From Methylocystis sp. SC2 (GTDB lineage: Bacteria > Pseudomonadota > Alphaproteobacteria > Rhizobiales > Beijerinckiaceae), in contig NC_018485.1 in assembly GCF_000304315.1 (NCBI RefSeq), positions 94,501-158,500 on the forward strand: 64,000 nucleotides of DNA, written 5' to 3'. Numbering within the stretch: the stretch's first letter is position 1; each line of letters opens with the position of its first letter. The position numbers and the translations under genes are program-made. This document shows positions 37,501-45,561 of the stretch, one piece after another. The notes beneath the pieces were generated by a model. It was given only the letters and a program-made list of their open reading frames with translations. It was not told the origin of the DNA and did no database searches.

Positions 37501-37626
37501 GCATTGATTCGATTAGATGCTGCATTCACTTTGTTTCGAGATGTTCGCCATGTCCCAGATGCGGCTAATTATGGAAAACGACTTCAGCGCGCTCGGGCTC
37601 TTGTTGAGCACCTACGTTTTACGTGA
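34579..37626 (+). CDS. Alpha/beta-hydrolase (SERAC1/lipase-like) with TPR array
   Basis: A 1015-residue multidomain protein. Residues 15-285 form an alpha/beta hydrolase: oxyanion segment NVIFVHGLGGDAKGTW, nucleophile elbow FVCHSLGGLVVKK (Ser133), FLATPHQGA and a likely catalytic His260 (LRDHLCVC). Residues 285-335 are coiled-coil-like. Residues 335-440 form a helical linker (ISEAALRAVVERLGGEGLLRDDLIPWLDQW). From about residue 502 to the end there are ten 47-residue TPR-type units (pattern ERVPLAWAATQNNLGNAL-ALGERE) and a partial eleventh. No NACHT or NB-ARC ATPase is present. Known relatives combine hydrolase or other effector heads with TPR sensors in immunity-type proteins; a defence role here is inference. 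Confidence 0.8.
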   Translation: MSGEVDLQEIAGPNETKLNVIFVHGLGGDAKGTWTFDETPLHAKVSGKLSQLLPNFLRGEPRLKEPTEVAFWPEWLAQDVDGLAVYSLDYPSDPKRWRAGWSVTKSAVAILDALMVDRRLRGNGAPIVFVCHSLGGLVVKKLIVTANIDKGQEPKKGTFLDRIVGVAFLATPHQGAFLATFLTEFGWMAASESLRDLQANSDALLDMGNSYRSMIEDEGRRIEHCVYYEDEKVAGLKIVNAGSANPGLTGVRPVAVLRDHLCVCKMQKKDQVYNGVLALLEEALKPRPDPSRKVLEEAKTAAEAAKENTEAISQQQKSDSATLNEIKELLALAHQSGAAQRAIDQGISEAALRAVVERLGGEGLLRDDLIPWLDQWTAAAARELRDGANEGEAFDRAFAKARELFNAGRIAEASQPFMEELERRRKAEEQRREEEKLSQLRLVEEAIKYDKLALNGEAAAKKLCVMAEIEGLRTPEDLGGFLLEKAREFYEIGDRFGDNAALLVAIAAYREALKEVTQERVPLDWATTQTNLGNALATLGERESGTVHLETAVAAFHSALQERTRELVPLAWAETKNNLGNALATLGERESGTERLEAAVAAFHSALQERTRERVPLAWAATQNNLGNALAALGERESGTEHLEGAIVAYHEALKEWSQERVPFDWAMTQNNLGNVLSTLGGRDDNTVRLEEAVVAYREALKEHTRERVPLAWAATQANLGVALAALGERESEIARLEEAVVAYREALKEHTRERVPLAWAATQANLGVALAALGERESEIARLDEAVVAYREALKEHTRERVPLAWAATQNNLGNALRSLGERENGTARLEDAVAAFRNALQERTRERVPLAWAATQNNLGNALTALGERENGTVRLEEAVAAYGAALLEWTRDNVPLEWSRGKHNLGYALSKLGERESGTARLDEAVVAFNDALKERSHRSVPLMWARSAGDLGSAMTLIAQRRNDLAMAEAALIRLDAAFTLFRDVRHVPDAANYGKRLQRARALVEHLRFT
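36643..37065 (+). repeat. Near-identical 141-bp tandem repeats inside the TPR array
   Basis: Units 36643-36783 and 36784-36924 differ by a single base; unit 36925-37065 matches them closely over its first half. Each encodes one 47-residue TPR unit. The near identity at DNA level indicates very recent tandem duplication or gene conversion. Confidence 0.92.
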
Positions 37627-37670
37627 TACAACGCGATTATTGAATTACTGATGCCTAGTGGGGGAAGAAA

Positions 37671-38327
37671 ATGATGTGTATAAGGAAATATGCTATTGCC
37701 GTCATGTTGCCAATTCTCGTTACGACTCCGACAGTGGTACATGGTGGAACAGTACTTGTATTTGGCAGCCATGCGAGCCTTGCAAATAGATTGGGAGTTG
37801 ATATCCCTGACTGGGGACCAAAAGATAAATCGCGTTTGCCAGAGAAATGCCCTTACTTTGGTGGCGATGGTATGTACGGGTTTACTTTTTCTCACGCGTT
37901 TGCCAAAAAATTCAGAAAAAAGGGATTTACAAATCTAAGCTTGTGCATGGCTATGGCAAGCGAGATTAAGTTCGATCCTCAAACAGGTAAAAGACTACCA
38001 ACGTTTATTTTGGCAGATATTCCAGCTGTGAAACGAGGCGAAATTGAGTCTGGGACTTCTACAGATCAGATACCATATGATTTGCCTAATTGTTTCAGAA
38101 ATGCGCAACCCCTTCGAGATTGCAAACTCAACTTTGATATGGAAACCGGAAGGCGATTAACGACCAGACAAGTTCACAAGCTGAAGAGAGGTGAAATTAT
38201 TGGAAACCGTGTGCGCAACCGGCTCCTGCCCAGCGGACATGGTTACGTTCTTTATAACGACGGCGGTGCGGGCTCAGAAGCAAGCAATGATACAGTGAAA
38301 ATCGTTCTAAAAAAATTCAATCAATAG
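37671..38327 (+). CDS. Secreted orphan protein, AT-rich gene
   Basis: A 218-residue protein with a signal peptide (YAIAVMLPILVTTPTVVHG) and a mature domain with several cysteines (EKCPYFGG, SLCMAMAS, NCFRNAQ, RDCKLNF), which suggests disulfides outside the cytoplasm. Two stretches, DPQTGKRLPT and DMETGRRLTT, look like an internal repeat, each followed by a KRGEI segment. No family recognised. Codon use and base composition are much more AT-rich than the surroundings, pointing to a foreign source. It starts 44 bases after the hydrolase-TPR gene on the same strand and may be cotranscribed with it. Confidence 0.7.
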   Translation: MMCIRKYAIAVMLPILVTTPTVVHGGTVLVFGSHASLANRLGVDIPDWGPKDKSRLPEKCPYFGGDGMYGFTFSHAFAKKFRKKGFTNLSLCMAMASEIKFDPQTGKRLPTFILADIPAVKRGEIESGTSTDQIPYDLPNCFRNAQPLRDCKLNFDMETGRRLTTRQVHKLKRGEIIGNRVRNRLLPSGHGYVLYNDGGAGSEASNDTVKIVLKKFNQ

Positions 38328-38829
38328 CGGTTTGCTGGCATCATGCCGTTGGAGACCGTGTGAGAATGGGTGCGGGGGGCCCCGAATCTTGGTGTCCCCT
38401 GCGCGGCGATTACGGCTTCGTCATTGTGCCGCTTCTCTTGAGTGGGCACCCCCAAGGGCGCGAAAATTACTGCCCGGACCGGGCATCTCGGGGAGGACGG
38501 ATGGGAACACGATTACTCAGTGATCGAGAGGTGCTGCCGGTGCCCGTGGAAGCGGAGCAGGAGAAGGACCACCGGTGGCCTTGTTTCGACGCAATATCAA
38601 TGATGCCCTGGGAGGCCGTCGATTCCGACCTACGCGGAGTGACTCTTCGCATCTTAGGTGACAGCATCAAGGCGCATCGTGTGAAGCGCGTCGTATTCGA
38701 TACGGACGAATTCCCGGTCCGGAGACACAGATGGAGAAGACGAAAGCCGACGTCTAAATGCGTTTGACGGAATTCACGCCCGCCGCTGCACTATAACGGA
38801 CCAATGTCCATTTTCGGCGCCAAGCGGAC
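38328..38829. other. Right edge of the inserted block, no confident gene
   Basis: A 135-codon plus-strand frame (38360-38767) is open and includes MPWEAVDSDLRGVTLRILGD, but I recognise no family and its first part has poor coding character. It may be a fragment of a mobile element gene. Confidence 0.35.
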
Positions 38830-39258
38830 CTATGGCTCAGATGTCTCCGGTCTGGTTGTGTCGATTTCTTGCGATACGTCTTTAGCGAATCGCTGTCCTT
38901 TCGCCAGCCTTCGTCCTAACGCTTCGACGAAAGCCTCGTATCTTTCTTTTGCTTTAGCCTGGGCTGCGGCCTGCGCCTCTCCGGGGAGTGGTGGCGTCGC
39001 GGTGAGCCAGGCGCGGATAAAGAGTGCCTGCGCTTCATTGCCGATCGACACATCTCGCTCCAGACGTTCGATCGCGCGCGTCATCTTGTCGAGGCGTCGC
39101 GTGATTGCCGCCTCACGCTGATCAGCGGCGTCTGGTGATAGAAAGGAGGCGAGGGCCGCCTCGACGATGGTCGATTTCGAGAGACCTCGGCGTGCGGCGA
39201 GCTCGTCGAGGCGCTTGAGGAGCGCAGCGTCGAAATAGCAATTCAGTCGACCCTTCAT
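38830..39258 (-). CDS. CopG-type ribbon-helix-helix regulator
   Basis: A 142-residue protein with an N-terminal RHH domain (LNCYFDAALLKRLDELAARRGLSKSTIVEAALASFL) and a C-terminal helical region with coiled-coil character. In related elements this gene lies between traG and trbB and is thought to regulate the transfer operon. Here it is nine bases after traG but 6.75 kb from trbB. Confidence 0.88.
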   Translation of the reverse strand: MKGRLNCYFDAALLKRLDELAARRGLSKSTIVEAALASFLSPDAADQREAAITRRLDKMTRAIERLERDVSIGNEAQALFIRAWLTATPPLPGEAQAAAQAKAKERYEAFVEALGRRLAKGQRFAKDVSQEIDTTRPETSEP

Positions 39259-39267
39259 CCTTTGTCC

Positions 39268-41268
39268 TCAGAGCCGCAAGCCATCGTCGGGATCGAGAGA
39301 AGCTTGGCGCGCGACCGAGCGCATCCGATCACCAAACATCTTCGAGTTAACGGCGCCGGTGTCTGGCTGGTCATCATCGGCAAAGGTGAATTCCTCTGGC
39401 GACGCAGGAATCTGCGGCGTTATCGCCTCATATTCCGGCAGCATGGGTTCGCGCCGTATCCCGCTATTTGCGTCCTCGGTCTCGTCATCGCGAGGCTCAA
39501 CGACCTTGCGGTGGGCCGACTTTTGTCCGGGATCCGTGACGGCGATTGGCCAAATCTGGTCCGGGCGACCATCGTTGGCAGTTCGGTGCGGCGATTTCGG
39601 CGGGACGAGTATTCTCTCTTTGAAGCGCTTGTCTTCATAATAGCGCGCCTTGCGGGCGCGGATCGGCGGCGCGCCGGAGACGAGAATGAGTTCTTCGTCC
39701 TGCGACAGCTGCATTACTTCTCCGGGCGTCAGCAGCGGGCGCGCCGTCTCCTGGCGCGAAACCATCAGATGACCGAGCCAGGGTGAGAGGCGATGGCCCG
39801 CATAGTTCTTCATGGCGCGCATTTCTGTCGCCGTGCCGAGCGCGTCCGAAACCCGTTTGGCTGTGCGTTCGTCGTTCGTGGCGAAGGCGACGCGGACATG
39901 ACAATTGTCGAGAATGGCGTTGTTAGCGCCATAGGCTTTTTCGATCTGATTGAGCGACTGGGCTATGAGAAACGCTTTGAGCCCGTAGCCGGCCATGAAG
40001 GCGAGCGCGGACTCGAAGAAATCGAGCCGGCCGAGCGCGGGGAACTCGTCGAGCATAAGAAGAAGGCGCTGGCGTTTCGATTTTCGGTCGAGGTCTTCGG
40101 TGAGCCGACGTCCAATCTGGTTGAGGATTAGCCTGACCAGTGGTTTGGTCCGGCTGATGTCGGAGGGAGGCACGACGAGATAGAGGGTCGTCGGGCCTGG
40201 GTCGGAAACGAGATCATCGATCCGCCAGTCGCAGCGTGACGTGACCTTGGCGACGACGGGATCGCGATAAAGGCCAAGGAAGGACATGGCAGTCGAAAGG
40301 ACGCCGGAGCGTTCGTTCTCGCTCTTGTTCAGAAGTTCGCGGGCAGTAGACGCGACGACGGGATGCGGGCGGTCGCCGAGATGCCTCGTCGTCATCATGG
40401 CGCTGAGCGTCTTTTCGATCGACCGATCCGGATCAGAGAGAAAATTAGCGACGCCGGAGAGCGTCTTGTCTTCTTCGCCATAGAGCACGTGCAAGATGGC
40501 GCCAACCAGGAGGGAGTGACTGGTCTTCTCCCAATGGTTACGCCGCTCAAGCGCGCCTTCTGGGTCGACGAGAATGTCGGCGACATTTTGAACGTCGCGC
40601 ACTTCGGCGTCGCCACGCCTGACTTCGAGTAACGGGTTATAGGCGGCGCTGTCTGCATTCGTTGGATCGAAGAGTAGCGCGCGACCGAAGCGGGCGCGCC
40701 AACCGGATGTCAGCGACCAATTTTCGCCCTTGATGTCGTGAACGATCGCCGAGCCGGACCAGGCGAGCAATGTCGGCACGACGAGGCCGACGCCCTTGCC
40801 CGAACGGGTCGGGGCGAAACAGAGCACATGTTCCGGCCCATCATGCCGCAAATAGGCGTTGCCGAATGCTCCGAGCACGACGCCATCGGGACTGAGCAAG
40901 CCGGCGATGCGGATATCGGCTTCGTTCGCCCAGCGCGCGGAGCCATAGGTGGTCGCATAGCGCGCTTCCCGAGCGCGATGAACCGAGAGACCGATCGCCG
41001 CGGCGATGGCGACAAATGTCGCCGAGGTCGCGATGCCGGCGCCTTCGAGAAAAATGTCCGGCGCATAGGCGTCGAACTGATACCACCACATGAAAAAGGT
41101 CGGCGGCGGATAGATGGGCAAGTCGGGTCCTGGGGAAAACCACGGGGCGCCAAGTTCGGGCTGGAAGCCAAGACGCCAAGCCGTCCATTGCGTCGCCGCC
41201 CACACGCCGAGGAAGACGATCGACAGGACGGCGACGATCTGGCCCCAGAGAATTTTCGTCGCATACAT
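39268..41268 (-). CDS. traG: Type IV coupling protein TraG (VirD4 family)
   Basis: A 666-residue coupling ATPase that brings the relaxase-DNA complex to the T4SS. N-terminal membrane helices (VAVLSIVFLGVWAATQWTAW; GIATSATFVAIAAAIGLSVH), Walker A CFAPTRSGKGVGLVVPTLL near residue 157, Walker B LLLMLDEFPALGRL near 403 and the conserved AFLIAQSLNQIEKAYG are visible. Length is normal. It is downstream of the relaxase gene on the same strand. Confidence 0.96.
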   Translation of the reverse strand: MYATKILWGQIVAVLSIVFLGVWAATQWTAWRLGFQPELGAPWFSPGPDLPIYPPPTFFMWWYQFDAYAPDIFLEGAGIATSATFVAIAAAIGLSVHRAREARYATTYGSARWANEADIRIAGLLSPDGVVLGAFGNAYLRHDGPEHVLCFAPTRSGKGVGLVVPTLLAWSGSAIVHDIKGENWSLTSGWRARFGRALLFDPTNADSAAYNPLLEVRRGDAEVRDVQNVADILVDPEGALERRNHWEKTSHSLLVGAILHVLYGEEDKTLSGVANFLSDPDRSIEKTLSAMMTTRHLGDRPHPVVASTARELLNKSENERSGVLSTAMSFLGLYRDPVVAKVTSRCDWRIDDLVSDPGPTTLYLVVPPSDISRTKPLVRLILNQIGRRLTEDLDRKSKRQRLLLMLDEFPALGRLDFFESALAFMAGYGLKAFLIAQSLNQIEKAYGANNAILDNCHVRVAFATNDERTAKRVSDALGTATEMRAMKNYAGHRLSPWLGHLMVSRQETARPLLTPGEVMQLSQDEELILVSGAPPIRARKARYYEDKRFKERILVPPKSPHRTANDGRPDQIWPIAVTDPGQKSAHRKVVEPRDDETEDANSGIRREPMLPEYEAITPQIPASPEEFTFADDDQPDTGAVNSKMFGDRMRSVARQASLDPDDGLRL

Positions 41269-41375
41269 GGCGGCGAAGATCGGCGCAGGGGAAGCACGCC
41301 GGCAAGAGGGATACAGCGCGGATCGAAGAATATCGCGCGCTCTCGCGCAAAGACTGGCGAAGGTTGCAGTGGGCG

Positions 41376-43127
41376 CTAAATCCCCAGCCCGCGCTTCCTC
41401 CCAAAACTCCAGTCGACGCCGCCGCCAGGCGACATGACGCCGGAAATGTGTTTGCCGAGCTTCGTCTCGAGCGACGGCGACCAGGGCACGAGTTGGAAAC
41501 CGAGCCCGTCGTCGATCATAGCGAACCGTCCGGATGCGAGGCTCAGTCGCTGGCGGTAGGTTCCGCCGACATTGGCGCCTTCGGTTTTCGGCCGGTAAGG
41601 CAGCCCCGTTTCTCCGGCGAGCTTGGCGCCGATCGCGTCAAGCTCCCGACGTCGGAGCGTCCCGAGAAGATCGCGGGCAAAGATGAGATGCTGGCCTTCC
41701 CCCTGCGCGAGGCCCGTCGCGGAAAGATGATCAATCCGGGCCGAGAGCGCCTCGCGCACCTCCTGGCCGAAGCCGGCATGGGCGAGGGGCGTTTCAGAGC
41801 GTTCGACGAGGCGACGATCGAGCCAAGTCGCGCCGTCCGCCTTGATCTGCTTTTCGAGCGAGAGGTCCGAACGTACGGCGAGCGCGACGCGCTCGGCGCC
41901 GCTCGCGTCCTCAAAGCGCCTTAGTTCGACAATCGCGCCGGGCGCGGCGTCGCTTGTCGCCTCGATATTCGGAAAGCGCAAATGATGAGCGCGGCCGTCG
42001 ACGCCGTCGATGATCGCGAACGCTTTCTCGGACAGTTCGTCGGCGAGGCCACGCGCGACGAGCCTCCCGATCAGCGGGGGACGGTCATTCACCCCGTGGA
42101 TCGCAAAATCGATCGTGCTTCGCTCGATGCGCGCTTCGGTCAAGGCTCGGTGCATGGTCTTGATGATGTCGCCGCGCAGGCCAAGATCGCGCAATCGGCT
42201 CTCGGCGTCTTCCGCCAGCATCCATTGCGCCGGGCCAATTGGGACAGCGAGACCCAGCCGCTCCAATTTCTGGAGACGGCCGATTTTCAGTCGCTCGATG
42301 TTTGGATCACTTTGCCCCGCGCCGGGGCGCAGGTCGACGAGTCCTGTCTCATCTATTCCGGCGGCGATGGCGCGGTCGAGCCGGGTCCAACGATCGGCGT
42401 CGACCTCGCGGGCGAGGTCTTCGTGGATGCGCTGCTCCGGCTTTGGCCCCAATTCCAGACTGACCAGCCGCTCCGCTCTCGCGCGCATCCCATTCGAAAT
42501 ATAGTCGCGCGAGATCACGAGATCGGCGCCATCGTCCGCCTTGCCGCGAAGGAGGATGTGGATGTGCGGATTGTCCGTGTTCCAATGGTCAACGCCCACC
42601 CAGTCGAGTTTGGTCCCGAGGTCGCGTTCGGCTTCGCGCAATAGATCGCGGGTGAAGGCCCGCAGGTCCTCCATTTCGGTTGCGTCTTCCGGACTGACGA
42701 TGAATCGAAAATGATGCCGGTCGTTCTTGCAACGTTCGACAAAGGCGGCGGCGTCCGCAGTATCTGAGCGGGCATCGAACATTTGCGCTTTCTGCTCGTC
42801 GTGGGTGACGCCGTCTCGACGCAGATAGGCGACATGGGTTACCAGCGGCGCTGATTGAAAATCGCGGCCCTTGTGGCGAACGACGCGCGCTTTGACGACG
42901 ACACGGCGCGCGGTCGAAAAGAGTCCGCGCTCGGCGGCGAAGGCGCGTCCATGGCCGCGCCCGAAGGTCGAGCGCTTCATCTTACCAAGGCGTCCGCGTG
43001 TGCCGACGCCGCCGGCTCTGTGCGCCGCCTTCAGAACCTGCGCGACGAAGCTCTTGGGCGCGCGCCCGGGTCCGCTTTGGCGAATGTGCCCCGGACGAAC
43101 TTTCAGATCGTCGCCGTCATCGCTCAC
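41376..43127 (-). CDS. Relaxase/mobilisation nuclease with DUF3363
   Basis: A 583-residue relaxase of the VirD2-like type with a C-terminal DUF3363 region. The three-histidine metal motif is in the segment DHWNTDNPHIHILLRG near residue 182. An N-terminal segment with Arg/Lys-rich VKARVVRHKGRDF precedes the relaxase core (VTHVAYLRRDGVTHDEQKAQMF). It would nick oriT and lead the strand into the recipient. A candidate oriT lies upstream at 43222-43246. The likely nicking tyrosine is not certain from inspection. Confidence 0.93.
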   Translation of the reverse strand: MSDDGDDLKVRPGHIRQSGPGRAPKSFVAQVLKAAHRAGGVGTRGRLGKMKRSTFGRGHGRAFAAERGLFSTARRVVVKARVVRHKGRDFQSAPLVTHVAYLRRDGVTHDEQKAQMFDARSDTADAAAFVERCKNDRHHFRFIVSPEDATEMEDLRAFTRDLLREAERDLGTKLDWVGVDHWNTDNPHIHILLRGKADDGADLVISRDYISNGMRARAERLVSLELGPKPEQRIHEDLAREVDADRWTRLDRAIAAGIDETGLVDLRPGAGQSDPNIERLKIGRLQKLERLGLAVPIGPAQWMLAEDAESRLRDLGLRGDIIKTMHRALTEARIERSTIDFAIHGVNDRPPLIGRLVARGLADELSEKAFAIIDGVDGRAHHLRFPNIEATSDAAPGAIVELRRFEDASGAERVALAVRSDLSLEKQIKADGATWLDRRLVERSETPLAHAGFGQEVREALSARIDHLSATGLAQGEGQHLIFARDLLGTLRRRELDAIGAKLAGETGLPYRPKTEGANVGGTYRQRLSLASGRFAMIDDGLGFQLVPWSPSLETKLGKHISGVMSPGGGVDWSFGRKRGLGI

Positions 43128-43221
43128 GGCGCACTCGCCAGCGGCTTAGTGCCATTTGCTTTGATGGAATTCCGAAAAAATGCGCTTGTGATGGCTCGCC
43201 GCCTATCCGACCGGCACGCAC

Positions 43222-43246
43222 GAAGGCCTTGCGTAGCAAGGGCTCG
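43222..43246. other. Candidate oriT inverted repeat upstream of the relaxase
   Basis: The perfect inverted repeat CCTTGC-GTA-GCAAGG at 43227-43241 lies in the 238-base non-coding gap upstream of the relaxase start. Inverted repeats with CCTTGCG-type sequences next to relaxase genes are typical of alphaproteobacterial oriT regions. No nic site is proven. Confidence 0.45.
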
Positions 43247-43365
43247 CGCGGCGGCAGTGCCGCGTCTTCTATCTTGCCATAGGTCGGTCGCGTTCGCTTC
43301 CTCCGCCGTGCTCACACACAAAGGTGCGAGTTGCTGCGCTAACATGCGATAGAGCTGGAAAGCGA

Positions 43366-44196
43366 TCATCGAGCGCTGCGAGCAACAAAAATGTCTGCCG
43401 GCGAACGATGGACCGCGCGAAAATTTGCAATCGAGTCGCCATCCGAGAGCGAAATTCGTGCAAATATCTTGTCGTCGCGTTGCGCCGGAAAAAGAGGATG
43501 GGGGACGGCTTTCCCGCTTTTTGACTCGCCGTTCGCGGCACCATCTTCAGTAATCTCGCCCGTAGGTTTCAGTTTGGTCAGAGCGACGAAGATGTGTGAT
43601 TTACTGGTGCCAGGGAAGGCTGAGAATTGCGTCGCCGGAAGCCGTTCGAGACCGAGTTTCGATGCAATTTCCACAACGTAATCGATAGTCTCGGCTGGCA
43701 ACGCGCGTCCACGCAAATAGTCTTCATAACGCCCCGGGCCTGCATTATAGGCGGCGAGGAAACCGCCTTCACCGTAGCGCATGAACATCTCGGAGAGATA
43801 GGCTGCGCCCGCTAAAACGTTGTCGCCTGGATTGAATGGATCGGGTCCAAGAGCGTGCTTGAGGCGTAACTCATCGTATGTCGCTGGCATGATCTGCATC
43901 AGACCGATTGCGCCCTTTCCGGAAACGGCATATGCGTCGTCATGACTTTCAGCGCGCATGACGGCGCGAATCCATTGAGGCGGGATATGGAAGCGGCGCG
44001 ACGCCTCGTCAGTCGCACTGGCGATGGCTTCCGCCGATGGTTGGGTCGAATCTCGCGCGCATTTGGCGATCTCGGCGGCGCGCGCCTGCGAATACGAAAT
44101 CGTGGCAAGAGCTGTCACAGAAACGAGCATCGTCACCGCGAACGCAAATCCGTGGCAGGTTCTCCGCCAGGGAGGTCGAATTTCCTTTGGCGTCAT
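43366..44196 (-). CDS. Lytic transglycosylase of the transfer system (VirB1-like)
   Basis: A 276-residue exported muramidase that opens peptidoglycan for the secretion channel. Signal or anchor segment FAFAVTMLVSVTALATISYS, then the SLT domain: WIRAVMRAESHDD with catalytic Glu83, AIGLMQIMPATYDEL, and AYNAGPGRYEDYL. The start at 44196 has GGAG eight bases upstream and follows traF by five bases. An extension to 44217 is open but overlaps traF. The long C-terminal tail has no recognised domain. Confidence 0.92.
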   Translation of the reverse strand: MTPKEIRPPWRRTCHGFAFAVTMLVSVTALATISYSQARAAEIAKCARDSTQPSAEAIASATDEASRRFHIPPQWIRAVMRAESHDDAYAVSGKGAIGLMQIMPATYDELRLKHALGPDPFNPGDNVLAGAAYLSEMFMRYGEGGFLAAYNAGPGRYEDYLRGRALPAETIDYVVEIASKLGLERLPATQFSAFPGTSKSHIFVALTKLKPTGEITEDGAANGESKSGKAVPHPLFPAQRDDKIFARISLSDGDSIANFRAVHRSPADIFVARSAR

Positions 44197-44201
44197 TCGC
44201 G

Positions 44202-44702
44202 TCACTCCCACGTCCAAAGCGAGACTGCGTGTCCAATCAAATTTTCTGAAGGAATGGTCGCGAAGTAGCGTCCGTCGAGCGAGGATGGTTCATCCCAGTT
44301 GAGGAGAAAGACCTGGCCCGGAAGCACGGGAAGGCAGCCGCTCCAAACAGGCAGCGGTCGCCCGGCGTGGTCGCGTTCCTGCGCCTCCGCCATGTCGATT
44401 CCGTCGACGGTTACAGTCCCCCCGATGCGGCAAATTGTTTGCCCAGGTAACGCAGCGACGCGCTTGATCAGTAGCGCGCCGCCGGCGATGTAGCGACGCT
44501 CGGCAAACCAGCTTTGAAGCGCTTCGGGCGGTCGCGCGACGACAAGATCGGTGACGGCGAGTTTGCCTATAGGCTGCACGGAATAGAGACCTATGGGGAC
44601 GCTAGCGGAGGCGTTCCAAATCACAAGCGGATCGTGCTTCGTTGCGAATGTTGATGCTACGGCGCAGCTTGCGAGCAACGTGAGAACGATGGGTCTGATC
44701 AT
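44202..44702 (-). CDS. traF: Conjugative signal peptidase TraF (S26 family)
   Basis: A 166-residue inner-membrane peptidase that matures the TrbC pilin in P-type systems. N-terminal helix IVLTLLASCAVASTF, catalytic Ser34 in SASVPIGLYSV, catalytic Lys80 in LLIKRVAALPGQ, and the C-terminal box VFLLNWDEPSSLDGRYFA. The start overlaps the DUF2840 stop (ATGA), which fixes it. Confidence 0.93.
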   Translation of the reverse strand: MIRPIVLTLLASCAVASTFATKHDPLVIWNASASVPIGLYSVQPIGKLAVTDLVVARPPEALQSWFAERRYIAGGALLIKRVAALPGQTICRIGGTVTVDGIDMAEAQERDHAGRPLPVWSGCLPVLPGQVFLLNWDEPSSLDGRYFATIPSENLIGHAVSLWTWE

Positions 44703-45166
44703 TTGGAATTGGCCCTCGTGCGCAGGAGCCAGGCTTGATGGCGTTCTCGCGAATAGGACCGCGGCGGCAGGCCTGCAGCCAACCGACTGTGGACATGCCG
44801 CCAATGATCCGGACAAATATCTTGCGGCGCAAAGCCCAGCGACTCGACCGAATCGATGGCGCGCAGAACCCGCTGAACTTTGTCCCAACCTGCCGCTCGA
44901 AGAAGAATTTCAGCGCCGGGTTTGACGGCGGGGACCGTCGAATAAGGCTCGATCGATTTGCAGGCACGCAGAATATCGATGCGCGAAACAAGCGTCCCGT
45001 AACCGTTCGACGCCCAGCGGACGAATGCGAAAATTGATCCCGGCGCGAAGTAAGCGATGCGTCGCCTGCGGTCGAGCGTGCGTTCATTCACGGGCCCGCC
45101 GAAACGAATCCAGCGCTCGATCTTGCCTTTGAGAAAATAGAGCTCCACTTCGGTGAGCGGGGTCAT
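44699..45166 (-). CDS. DUF2840 domain protein
   Basis: A 155-residue protein of the DUF2840 family, an uncharacterised component found before traF in alphaproteobacterial ICEs: VELYFLKGKIERWIRFG, then YFAPGSIFAFVRWASNGYGT and CKSIEPYSTVPAVKPGAEILLRAAGW. Function is unknown; strict conservation of position suggests a role in transfer or maintenance. A longer start at 45181 is possible. Confidence 0.85.
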   Translation of the reverse strand: MTPLTEVELYFLKGKIERWIRFGGPVNERTLDRRRRIAYFAPGSIFAFVRWASNGYGTLVSRIDILRACKSIEPYSTVPAVKPGAEILLRAAGWDKVQRVLRAIDSVESLGFAPQDICPDHWRHVHSRLAAGLPPRSYSRERHQAWLLRTRANSK

Positions 45167-45475
45167 AGCGCGCCTCCGCAAGGCGCAGAACTCTCCGAGT
45201 TACCTGCGACGTATGGATCGACGATGGAGCGAATTCTCTCGATGCGCCGCTTTTGCGCAGGCGCGCGGTCTCGGAGCGTGGCCTTGGGACGCCGACAAAT
45301 GACGATGAACGCGGATCGACGGCTCTGCCCGTCACCTCTTTCCGGTAAAGCCTTGCCGCGATCATCCACACAGTGGATCGCGGCGTGGTCCGTTAGAATG
45401 AATCCGAAGGATTCAATGTTAGTACAGTTAGGAAGGCCGTGAACGATGGCATAGCAGGGTGTTAGTGGCCATTTC

Positions 45476-45561
45476 GGTCCCTGATAGCACGAGGATCTGG
45501 TCCCTGATGGCACGATAGGGTCGGTCCCCGATAGCACGAGCGTTTTCACAGCTTGTCCACA
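45476..45561. repeat. Iteron cluster and DnaA-box-like site next to repA
   Basis: Three 17-base direct repeats (consensus GGTCCCTGATAGCACGA) start at 45476, 45499 and 45523, spaced 23-24 bases, about two helical turns. A DnaA-box-like TTGTCCACA follows at 45553-45561, overlapping the repA stop region. This arrangement is typical of an iteron-controlled origin. The 379 bases between DUF2840 and repA hold these sites and no convincing gene; a parA gene expected here in related elements is absent. Confidence 0.72.

Noticed and set aside
38360..38767. A 135-codon plus-strand frame
   Set aside because: No recognisable family, no good ribosome site and mixed coding character; left as a region note.
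45163..45549. A parA gene between DUF2840 and repA
   Set aside because: The minus-strand frame there lacks a Walker motif or any ParA segment.
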